Under the pieces are notes generated by a model, which did not search any database, had not been told where the DNA came from, and saw only the letters and a list, made by a program, of their open reading frames with translations. A stretch of 6,587 bases of DNA, taken from assembly GCA_031362155.1 (NCBI GenBank), contig JANLRZ010000005.1, positions 1 to 6,587 of the forward strand, written 5' to 3'. A program made the position numbers and the translations under genes. Shown one piece after another: positions 1 through 5,211 of the stretch; the stretch's first letter is position 1; the number at the start of each line of letters is the position of its first letter. This stretch comes from JAENVU01 sp031362155. GTDB taxonomy: Bacteria > Actinomycetota > Acidimicrobiia > IMCC26256 > JAENVU01.

Positions 1-1
1 G

Positions 2-199
2 CGCACCTACATGTGTGAACTCCGCCAGGACCACGACGGGGGCCCGAGCCGCGCGTTCGGGCTGTACCAGGACGACGTCGTGCGCACGGCCGCCGGGTGG
101 CGGTTCGCACGCCGGTCGTATCAGTCGATGGGACGTGGCGAATACGGGCTCGATCTCATGCCCTGCCCTGTGATCGCCGGGGACCCAACCGAGGTCTGA
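2..199 (+). CDS. SnoaL/NTF2-like domain protein, C-terminal end (5' truncated)
   Basis: Only the last 65 codons lie in the window; the frame is open to the left edge, so the start is missing and the ATG at 11 is probably internal. The visible segment has the pattern typical of the end of SnoaL-like/nuclear-transport-factor-2 folds: the stretch GLYQDDVVRTAAGWRFARRS, in which a beta strand ending in a D-x-x-V-R-T turn leads to a G-W-R-F-x-x-R strand. Family members are small cone-shaped alpha+beta proteins that act as polyketide cyclases, isomerases or simple ligand binders. The fragment does not show which of these this one is. It ends 18 bases before the stop of the convergent lipoprotein gene. 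The fold assignment is an inference from motif pattern only, and the function is unknown. Confidence 0.6.
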   Translation, partial: RTYMCELRQDHDGGPSRAFGLYQDDVVRTAAGWRFARRSYQSMGRGEYGLDLMPCPVIAGDPTEV

Positions 200-217
200 A
201 CGGCCATGCGATCAGAA

Positions 218-628
218 TCAGCCGTCTGCAGCGGGGGTCTCCGCCGCGAAGGCGGCGAAAGGCTGAGCGCGGGCGTAGATCTTGTAGAGCCGCAGCGTGT
301 CAGCGATCCCACTGGCACACGTCTTGGCAAAGATGCGGTATGCCGCATCGTCGGAGAGCCCGGTTTCCGCGGTCGCCGATCGTTGCGGTGTCATCTGATC
401 CCTGATGCTCGCGATCGTCACGCGGCGCTGCTCGACGGTCCCGCGGCGCCAGTCGGAGCAATCCGCGAGCTGGGCCGTCGAACCCGCACGTACCAGGCCG
501 ACACCCTCGACCCGCTCGGCCTTCACCTTCGGGCCCACCTTCTCGACGGACGCCGAGCCGCAGCCGGCGAGCACCGCCGTCGTGAGCACGAGCGCGGCCC
601 CCCAACGCGGACCGAGGGCGGTCATCAT
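218..628 (-). CDS. Small secreted lipoprotein of unknown function
   Basis: Encodes 136 residues. The N-terminus is a type II signal peptide: short charged start (MMTALGPRWG), a hydrophobic stretch at residues 11-20, and the lipobox L20-A21-G22-C23. The mature protein should therefore be lipid-anchored at Cys23 on the outer face of the membrane. The mature part has two further cysteines, C57 (in LADCSDWRRG) and C104 (in IFAKTC), 47 apart and separated by a helical-looking segment. A second amphipathic stretch follows (TLRLYKIYARAQPF). Start choice: ATG at 628-626 gives a 4-base ATGA overlap with the stop of the upstream beta-helix gene. The next codon is also ATG (625-623) and is equally possible. 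No Shine-Dalgarno sequence is visible, which fits translational coupling. The start at 955 in the same frame is rejected because that part reads antisense-like arginine-rich protein over the beta-helix gene. I do not recognise a named family. Confidence 0.85.
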   Translation of the reverse strand: MMTALGPRWGAALVLTTAVLAGCGSASVEKVGPKVKAERVEGVGLVRAGSTAQLADCSDWRRGTVEQRRVTIASIRDQMTPQRSATAETGLSDDAAYRIFAKTCASGIADTLRLYKIYARAQPFAAFAAETPAADG

Positions 629-2676
629 GGGATCAGCGCGGCGACCCGTTGCCACAGCGCCTCGGTCCCGGCCGAGCCGGCGGCCGCAGACCGGTTCCGC
701 GCGGCGTCGGCAGCGGCCGCGCTCCCCGGTTGCGCCGGCGTGCTCCACCAGTCGCAGTCGGTCGGTCCCGTGTCGGTGTCCGGCCCGTTGCTGCAGTCGA
801 TGAGGTAGGTCAGCTTGGCGCCGTCGTTGTTTCCGACGCTGGTGGCGCAATCCGAGGGCAACACCTGCGGCGCGGATGCGGGGAGTCGGCCCGCTTCTCC
901 GGGGCCGGTCACGCTGGCCGCGGTCCCGTCGACGCCCGTATTGCCGTACCAGCAATTCCCGGTGGCGAGGTTGTCAAAGAACTCGCCCCACCAGAAGTCG
1001 TTGCCGTTCGGCTTTTGCGGACGGGCATCGTTGTGTGCGTGCCGGTTGCCGAACATTCCGACGTCGCTCGGGAAGCGGAATCCGTTCGGCGCCCTTCCCA
1101 TCTTGTTGGCGAAGAACTGGTTCCCGCACGAGGTCGAGATCCGGTTGGCCGGCGCCCCCGGGCAGGAGATGCCGGGGAAGATGTCGCCCTCGGCACCGCC
1201 ACCGCTGACGAAGTCGTCCGGAACCGTGAAGAGCATCGCACCGTCGCGCCAGTTGTCGAAGATCCAGTTGTGATGCACGAGGGCATCGTTCATCCCCGGG
1301 TACAGGATCCCCGTACCGACCGGTACGGGCACGAGCGGGTCGACGGGCGGGTCGTCAACGTACAGGTTCAGGTTGTTGGAGTAGATGAAGTTGCGGTCGA
1401 TCTCCGAGCTGTCGGCCGGGAAGCCCGGATGTCCGGCGGCCGAGAGGGTGTCGCTGGAGATAGCGGTCGTGTTCCCGTAAATGTGGTTGCGGGTGATCCG
1501 CACGGCGTTGCCCATCGAACCCGAGTACCCGAGCGCCGAGCCGTGTAGGTCGCAGTTGGTGATCACCGTGTTCGCGCGCGGCGCGTCCGGGTAGAAGCTC
1601 GTCGCTTGCGATCCGGTCTCGGGGGTCGCGCCCGGGTAGATCACGGCGTCCCCGGAACCGAACCCCTCACAGTTCTGCACCCGGCTGTGATCGGACGTGA
1701 AGCTCAGGTGCCCGTAGTCACGGTTCCAGAAGAACTTCGTGCGGTCGAGCAGCACACCGTCGGTCTCTTCGACGTAGAAACCGTGCTCGCGCGCGCCGCG
1801 CACCACGAAGTTGCGGCCTACAAAACCGTCGGCCCGATCCACCTTGAGGACCACGTCTTTCGCATACCCGCCGGGCTTCGCGCGCCGGCCGGTGCCCTGG
1901 TAGTCCTTGCCCGCATCCATGATGACGTCTTCGGGCCGGGGCCCGGTCCCCTCGATCTGCAGGTTGCAGCGGACACACGGACCGAGCTCCTGCGCCGGGA
2001 TTCCCTGCCGGTTCGATTGAGGCACCGACAGCGCGTCACCGACGACGGCACGTCCCTGCACGTAAATCAGGTTCTGGTCGTTCGGGCAGGTGACCTGGTA
2101 CTTGTAGCTGGGTGCGAGCGATCCGCTGGCGTCACGCTGCAACAGGCTGGGAGTGCACTTCGGGTCGTTCGTCGGCTTACTCCGCGACAGCGGCTCCTCG
2201 TACAGGCCCGGCATGATCAGGATGCGGTCGTTGTTGCCGGCATCGAAGACGGCTTGCTGCACGGAGTCGTAGGTGCAGCGCCGCGCCAGGGTTCGGTTGA
2301 TCTGGCGCAGGTTTCGGGCCTCGAGCCCGGTCATGCGAATCGCCGGCTGGCTCGGGCGCACCTGCACGCCCCGCGTCTGGGCCGTGTGCATCGACACGTT
2401 GAGCGCGGCAAGCGACGTTGCTCCACGAGCGCCTTGACAGACGACGAGGACCTTGCCCGGCCCCTCATGGTTGACTGCCGACTCGAGTGAGCGGGCCACA
2501 GGAACGGCGCCGCCGGCCGCGGGGCTGATGGAGGTGTCGGACGCGGGGTCGGGCCAGTACGAGGGCCGCTCAAGGTGCGCGCCCGCGGTTGCCGGAAACG
2601 CCAACACACCGAGGGCCGTGACCATCAGCGCCGACAACAGCCGCCGGCGCGATGACCTTGCCGGCTCGATGCGCAT
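625..2676 (-). CDS. Secreted right-handed parallel beta-helix protein
   Basis: Encodes 683 residues from the ATG at 2676-2674, preceded by GAGGGG four bases upstream. Residues 1-33 form an export signal: basic N-region with SSRRRLLS (residues 8-15, Tat-like but without the usual Phe), hydrophobic core 16-27, and A-G-A cleavage before His34. Residues about 134-165 contain the entry motif of pectate-lyase-like folds (CTYDSVQQAV, then RILIMPGLYEEP). From about 275 to 442 come short strands separated by N/D/G turns (VGRNFVV, VLLDRTKFFWNRD, ITRNHIYGN, IDRNFIYSNN), characteristic of right-handed beta-helix repeats. The mature chain has 14 cysteines, suggesting disulfides. The C-terminus is an Ala-rich segment ending in a short helix. 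This fold usually binds or cleaves polysaccharides, but I see no set of catalytic residues that assigns a lyase or hydrolase class, so the substrate is unknown. An alternative in-frame GTG start at 2706 has a G-rich upstream stretch. The gene is upstream of, and overlaps, the lipoprotein gene. Confidence 0.88.
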   Translation of the reverse strand: MRIEPARSSRRRLLSALMVTALGVLAFPATAGAHLERPSYWPDPASDTSISPAAGGAVPVARSLESAVNHEGPGKVLVVCQGARGATSLAALNVSMHTAQTRGVQVRPSQPAIRMTGLEARNLRQINRTLARRCTYDSVQQAVFDAGNNDRILIMPGLYEEPLSRSKPTNDPKCTPSLLQRDASGSLAPSYKYQVTCPNDQNLIYVQGRAVVGDALSVPQSNRQGIPAQELGPCVRCNLQIEGTGPRPEDVIMDAGKDYQGTGRRAKPGGYAKDVVLKVDRADGFVGRNFVVRGAREHGFYVEETDGVLLDRTKFFWNRDYGHLSFTSDHSRVQNCEGFGSGDAVIYPGATPETGSQATSFYPDAPRANTVITNCDLHGSALGYSGSMGNAVRITRNHIYGNTTAISSDTLSAAGHPGFPADSSEIDRNFIYSNNLNLYVDDPPVDPLVPVPVGTGILYPGMNDALVHHNWIFDNWRDGAMLFTVPDDFVSGGGAEGDIFPGISCPGAPANRISTSCGNQFFANKMGRAPNGFRFPSDVGMFGNRHAHNDARPQKPNGNDFWWGEFFDNLATGNCWYGNTGVDGTAASVTGPGEAGRLPASAPQVLPSDCATSVGNNDGAKLTYLIDCSNGPDTDTGPTDCDWWSTPAQPGSAAAADAARNRSAAAGSAGTEALWQRVAALIP

Positions 2677-2990
2677 CGAGCCCCTCGTGGATCTGCTGAT
2701 TGTCACAATTCCCCCCGAATCGGCCGCAATCGCATTCGCGCTGGAGTCAAGCCGAGTGTCGCACCCGCCGTCAACTGTCGCGGTCTTCCGGAGGTGCCCG
2801 CGGCCCAGGAGCCGGTCCAACCAAGGGGGAACGTGTCATCGGTGTCGGAGTGCGGAAATCCCCTCGGCTAGACCCGCATATCGTCGCTGAGACAGCGGCG
2901 CGGTGAGGCCGCCGCGATCGCGTTCCGCCCCCGGGCCGAGTCCACCCCGCTCGACCCAACGAGGGACCAAGGTCTCGGATCGGCCCGGAC

Positions 2991-3007
2991 CTACGTTCGC
3001 AACGTAG
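2991..3007. repeat. 17-bp dyad, possible operator
   Basis: CTACGTT (2991-2997) and AACGTAG (3001-3007) are perfect inverted repeats around a 3-base centre. The site lies 103 bases upstream of the DHFR-family start. The size and symmetry suit a dimeric repressor such as a TetR- or ArsR-type protein. It overlaps the end of the possible ArsR remnant, where it would encode YVANV, so coding constraint could explain part of it. Confidence 0.4.
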
Positions 3008-3087
3008 AAGTCGGTGAACGCCTCCAGCCGCGCGTCGAGTTCCGCCAGTGGCTCGGCGTGGAGTCGGTGAACGTGTAGAACTCGGCC
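2992..3087 (-). pseudogene. Possible 3' remnant of an ArsR-type HTH regulator gene
   Basis: Read on the minus strand this segment encodes about 32 residues, GRVLHVHRLHAEPLAEL and then DARLEAFTDFYVANV. ArsR-family repressors of the SRPBCC/DHFR-linked type commonly end their winged helix in G-R-x-x-x-Y-R-L followed by D-P-E-P-L-A-E-x-x-x-W-L-x-x-[FY]-x-x-F-W, and the match in order and spacing is good. No DNA-binding helix-turn-helix can be found upstream: that part of the frame runs into the antisense of the DHFR-family gene. Downstream the similarity ends in low-information GC-rich sequence up to a stop at about 2836. I infer a gene remnant left by recombination at about 3090, just before the DHFR-family ribosome binding site. 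It could also be a chance resemblance, since the motif is short and the base composition biased. Confidence 0.35.
3009..3073. repeat. 12-bp direct repeat upstream of the DHFR-family gene
   Basis: AGTCGGTGAACG occurs at 3009-3020 and again at 3062-3073, with 53 bases between start points. The copies would be in different reading frames of the minus-strand remnant, so a protein repeat does not explain them. They might be regulator sites or a short duplication; the function is unknown. Confidence 0.4.
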
Positions 3088-3109
3088 GGCGTAACGAGAG
3101 GGAGCGGAG

Positions 3110-3754
3110 ATGTCACAGCTGGTGCGGGTGCAGTGCTTCGGGGTGTCACGCGACGGGTTCGGCTCGGGGGAGGGCCAGAGCTTCGAGCACCCCTTCGGCC
3201 ACGCCGATCCGGGTGACGTGCTTGGGTGGGCCTTCGCCACCGCGAGTTGGGGGTACCGCACCGACGGTGGCGGATCCCGCGGGCTCGACGACTACTTCAC
3301 CCGCGACATGCCCCGGAACATCGGCGCCGAGATCATGGGTCGCAACAAGTTCGGCCACCAGCGCGGCCCGTGGGAGCACCTCGACTGGCAGGGCTGGTGG
3401 GGCGACGAACCGCCGTTCCATACGCCGGTGTTCGTGTTGACCCATCACGTCCGGCCGAGCTTCACCCTCTCGGACACCACGTTCCACTTCATTGATGCCA
3501 CCCCGGCCGACGCGCTGCGTCAGGCCAAGGAAGCCGCGAACGGTCAGGACGTGCGCATCGGTGGAGGGGTCGCGACCGTGCGGGAGTTCCTCGACGCCGA
3601 CCTCATCGACACGATGCACGTCTCCGTCGCGCCGACCGACCTTGGTCGCGGCGAACGGTTGTGGACCTCACCCGACGAACTCCTCGACCGCTTCCACCTC
3701 GACACCGTGCCGAGTTCGAGCGGATTCACGCACCTGCTGTTCTGGCGCCGCTGA
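3110..3754 (+). CDS. Dihydrofolate reductase family protein (RibD C-terminal-like)
   Basis: Encodes 214 residues. The ATG at 3110 follows a purine-rich ribosome binding site (GAGAGGGAG at 3096-3104) at good spacing, so the start is well supported. The fold markers of the RibD_C/DHFR-like family appear in order: an N-terminal strand followed by S-R-D-G-F (13-17), the E-I-M-G-R-N-K-F segment (74-81), a strand at 107-113 (VFVLTHH), the NADPH-binding glycine motif V-R-I-G-G-G (148-153), and the following helix and strand D-x-I-D-T-M-H-V-S-V-A-P (164-175). The ending FTHLLFWRR is typical. Such proteins reduce pterin-, pyrimidine- or other small heterocyclic substrates with NADPH in the cytoplasm. 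They are distinct from the housekeeping folate enzyme, and the real substrate of this subgroup is generally not known. The aromatic-rich insert at about 83-100 (WEHLDWQGWWGDE) is common in this subgroup. The gene appears to be monocistronic and is followed by a strong hairpin. Confidence 0.9.
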   Translation: MSQLVRVQCFGVSRDGFGSGEGQSFEHPFGHADPGDVLGWAFATASWGYRTDGGGSRGLDDYFTRDMPRNIGAEIMGRNKFGHQRGPWEHLDWQGWWGDEPPFHTPVFVLTHHVRPSFTLSDTTFHFIDATPADALRQAKEAANGQDVRIGGGVATVREFLDADLIDTMHVSVAPTDLGRGERLWTSPDELLDRFHLDTVPSSSGFTHLLFWRR

Positions 3755-3810
3755 CGCTCGCGTACCTAGGGTCACCGCGGTTGGTCGGGTGCGCTCGGCT
3801 GCGGACGCGG

Positions 3811-3840
3811 CAGTGGCGCCTCCGGGGGGAGGCGCCACTG
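3811..3840. terminator. Bidirectional hairpin terminator between convergent genes
   Basis: CAGTGGCGCCTCC (3811-3823) pairs perfectly with GGAGGCGCCACTG (3828-3840), giving a 13-bp stem and a GGGG loop. It sits 57 bases after the DHFR-family stop and 25 bases beyond the stop of the leftward LTxxQ gene, so it can serve both. There is no T-run on either strand, as is common for hairpin terminators in high-GC actinobacteria. Confidence 0.85.
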
Positions 3841-3864
3841 ACCTTGGGGTCGGAACGGATCGGG

Positions 3865-4332
3865 CTACGCCGGGCGGCCTGCACCGGCCGGGATGTCGAT
3901 CCCGCATTCGGCGGCCGCCGCACGCAGCTTCTGGAACTGCTCGGCGGTGGGCCGACCTTCCGGCCGCGTCAGGCCCGCGTTCGTGAGACAGTCACGCTGC
4001 TCCTGGGTGAGCTGCGGCTCGCCGCCGGGGCCGCGGTGATCTCCACGTCCGGGGTGAGCCGGCAGCTTGATTCCGCATTCCTTCGCCGCGGCCTTGAGCT
4101 TCTTGATCTGCTCTTGGGTCGGACGGCTCGTTGGACGGCTGGTCGGGCGGGTCAGGCCCTGGTCGCTGAGGCACTGCTTCTGCGCGTCGGTCAGCTGGGC
4201 GAACGCGGCCTGGCGGCTCGGATGTTTGGAGGTGTCCGCAGCGCCGGCCGGCGTGGCTGCGAAGACACCGGTGAGTGCCAAGGCACCCATCCCGCCGGCG
4301 GCGAGTGCGGTGCGGAGCTTCGTGGTCTTCAT
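3865..4332 (-). CDS. Secreted LTxxQ-repeat protein with paired cysteines
   Basis: Encodes 155 residues. The start at 4332-4330 is preceded by GAAGGGAA (4346-4339) at good spacing. Residues 1-31 are a Sec signal peptide (MKTTKLR, hydrophobic core 9-26, A-G-A cleavage at 29-31). The mature part is two tandem repeats, about 47-92 and 108-149, each reading L-T-x-x-Q-x-x-C-L, G-L-T-R-P, R-P-T-x-E-Q, K-L-x-A-A-A-x-E-C-G-I and P-A, joined by a Gly/Pro/His-rich linker (93-106). Each repeat has two cysteines (C54/C86 and C115/C143), likely disulfide-linked within a helical hairpin. Repeat 1 carries one extra TSRP unit. LTxxQ motifs define the Spy/CpxP family of periplasmic stress proteins, but the cysteines and short repeats differ from that family, so resemblance rather than homology is claimed. 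The gene is divergent from a two-component system and shares its control region. It is therefore probably a target of, and perhaps a feedback input to, that system. Confidence 0.85.
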   Translation of the reverse strand: MKTTKLRTALAAGGMGALALTGVFAATPAGAADTSKHPSRQAAFAQLTDAQKQCLSDQGLTRPTSRPTSRPTQEQIKKLKAAAKECGIKLPAHPGRGDHRGPGGEPQLTQEQRDCLTNAGLTRPEGRPTAEQFQKLRAAAAECGIDIPAGAGRPA

Positions 4333-4396
4333 GACTGGTTCCCTTCGTGTGGTTGATGCCCTCGGTTGAGGACACCGCCCACTCTGCGCTTGCGGG

Positions 4397-4402
4397 CTGG
4401 AG
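4397..4402 (+). promoter_or_regulatory. Extra CTGGAG half-site in phase with the operator pair
   Basis: A single CTGGAG lies exactly 22 bases (two helical turns) upstream of the first box of the pair at 4419. The intermediate 11-base position (4408) does not match. It may be an accessory contact for a response regulator, or chance. Confidence 0.35.
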
Positions 4403-4418
4403 TGCGTTCCAAAGTCAG

Positions 4419-4435
4419 CTGGAGACCAACTGGAG
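4419..4435 (+). promoter_or_regulatory. Putative response-regulator site, CTGGAG-N5-CTGGAG
   Basis: CTGGAG at 4419-4424 is repeated at 4430-4435, an 11-base period in direct orientation. OmpR/PhoB-family dimers typically bind two direct half-sites one helical turn apart. The neighbouring response regulator belongs to this family and the site lies between the divergent genes, 87 bases upstream of the LTxxQ-protein start. Binding is inferred, not shown. Confidence 0.6.
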
Positions 4436-4454
4436 ATCTTGCATTGCGTGCGGG

Positions 4455-4470
4455 TCCAGGAGATCTCCAG
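4455..4470 (-). promoter_or_regulatory. Second putative response-regulator site, inverted copy
   Basis: On the minus strand this reads CTGGAG-N5-CTGGA, the same 11-base-phased element as at 4419-4435 but facing the other way. On the plus strand TCCAGGA occurs at 4455-4461 and 4466-4472. A 10-base palindrome, GGAGATCTCC (4459-4468), lies within it. The site is about 45-60 bases upstream of the response-regulator start, which suits autoregulation. Confidence 0.6.
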
Positions 4471-4481
4471 GAACCATCGAG

Positions 4482-4501
4482 CAGATGGTCAGCACCATCT
4501 G
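4482..4501 (+). promoter_or_regulatory. Hairpin in the leader of the response-regulator gene
   Basis: CAGATGGT (4482-4489) and ACCATCTG (4494-4501) form a perfect 8-bp stem with a CAGC loop, ending just before the ribosome binding site AGGGTGG (4503-4509). A competing shorter pairing is possible between ACCAT (4473-4477) and ATGGT (4485-4489). It may be an operator dyad or may modulate translation of the response-regulator mRNA; neither can be decided from sequence. Confidence 0.45.
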
Positions 4502-4515
4502 ACAGGGTGGCGGTC

Positions 4516-5211
4516 ATGACCTCGACGAAATCGGTACCGCGCGTCCTGGTCGTGGACGACGAGGAGAACATCGCATTCCTGGTGACCTCGGCGTTGCGAC
4601 TCGACGGCTGCGAGGTCCGCAGTGCCGGGACCGCGCTCGATGCGCTGCGCGAGGCGGAGACGTTCGATCCAAATGTGATCGTGCTCGACGTCATGCTCCC
4701 GGACCTCGACGGCTTCGAGGTGCTGCGCCGCCTGCGCAACCAGGCGTGCGATGCGCCGGTGCTGTTCCTCACCGCTCGCCACACCACGGCCGACAAGGTA
4801 CGGGGATTGACCGCGGGCGGCGACGACTACATCGTGAAGCCCTTCGCATTGGAAGAGCTTGTCGCACGAGTGCAGGTCGCGCTTCGGCGCGGCGGGCTGG
4901 ACGCGCGGCCGGCGCGCTATCAGGTGCACGATCTGGTGCTCGACGACGATGCCCACCGGGTGTGGCGCGCCGAGACCGAGGTGGCGCTGTCGGCCACCGA
5001 ATACAAGCTGCTGCGGTGCCTCATTACCAACGCGGGACGCGTGGTCACGCGTGCGCAGATTCTCGATCACGTGTGGCAGTACGACTTCGACGGCGAGTCG
5101 GCCATCATCGAGTCGTTCATCTCCAACGTGCGCAAGAAGGTCGATCACCACGATGTGAAGTTGATTCATACGGTGCGCGGCGTGGGTTACAGCATTCGGG
5201 AACCGGGATGA
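4516..5211 (+). CDS. OmpR/PhoB-family response regulator
   Basis: Encodes 231 residues. The ATG at 4516 is preceded by AGGGTGG at 6-base spacing and gives the family's standard N-terminus; GTG at 4507 is a weaker alternative. The receiver domain (about 8-122) has the acidic pair D14/D15, phospho-acceptor D58 (VIVLDVMLPDLDG), switch threonine T86 (LTAR) and K108 (VKPF), so all activation residues are present. The DNA-binding winged-helix domain (about 136-229) has A-L-S-A-T-E-Y-K-L-L, the recognition-helix region ending I-I-E-S-F-I-S-N-V-R-K-K-V, and the C-terminal wing H-T-V-R-G-V-G-Y. It acts in the cytoplasm as a transcription factor phosphorylated by the adjoining kinase, whose start overlaps its stop by four bases. 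Likely targets are its own promoter and the divergent LTxxQ gene, via the phased repeats between them. The signal is unknown. It resembles mycobacterial regulators of this family, but I cannot name a specific orthologue. Confidence 0.96.
   Translation: MTSTKSVPRVLVVDDEENIAFLVTSALRLDGCEVRSAGTALDALREAETFDPNVIVLDVMLPDLDGFEVLRRLRNQACDAPVLFLTARHTTADKVRGLTAGGDDYIVKPFALEELVARVQVALRRGGLDARPARYQVHDLVLDDDAHRVWRAETEVALSATEYKLLRCLITNAGRVVTRAQILDHVWQYDFDGESAIIESFISNVRKKVDHHDVKLIHTVRGVGYSIREPG

Larger units (their letters stand above)
2677..3109. other. Intergenic region between divergent beta-helix and DHFR-family genes
   Basis: These 433 bases contain no convincing complete gene. They must carry the promoters for the leftward beta-helix gene and probably the rightward DHFR-family gene. 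On the minus strand TTGAC-type hexamers occur at about 2780-2775 and 2750-2745, but I could not match either to a good -10 element. The part nearer the DHFR-family gene holds a possible ArsR remnant (2992-3087), a dyad at 2991-3007 and a repeated dodecamer. The stretch 2810-2990 shows nothing I can name. Confidence 0.6.

Noticed and set aside
629..955. Extension of the lipoprotein frame to an ATG at 955
   Set aside because: The extension overlaps the beta-helix coding region, is Arg-rich shadow sequence, and would bury the signal peptide and lipobox inside the protein.
649..2490. Long plus-strand open frames (649-1548 and 1606-2490)
   Set aside because: They lie opposite the beta-helix gene, encode Arg/Val/Gly-rich sequence without domains, and reflect codon bias of the real minus-strand gene.
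2699..2709. ATTGT-C-ACAAT dyad over the alternative GTG start of the beta-helix gene
   Set aside because: Only five pairs and no second copy nearby; too short to support an operator.
2677..2820. N-terminal extension of the beta-helix protein to an ATG at 2820
   Set aside because: The 48 extra residues would precede an otherwise standard signal peptide starting at 2676; an internal signal of this sort is unlikely.
2895..2915. GCGGCG/CGCCGC inverted repeat with a 9-base loop
   Set aside because: Only six GC pairs in a very GC-rich stretch and no position relative to a gene end that would suit a terminator; expected by chance.
4366..4515. Extension of the response regulator to an ATG at 4366
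   Set aside because: It would translate the operator repeats and leader hairpin; the ATG at 4516 has a ribosome binding site and gives the normal receiver-domain N-terminus.
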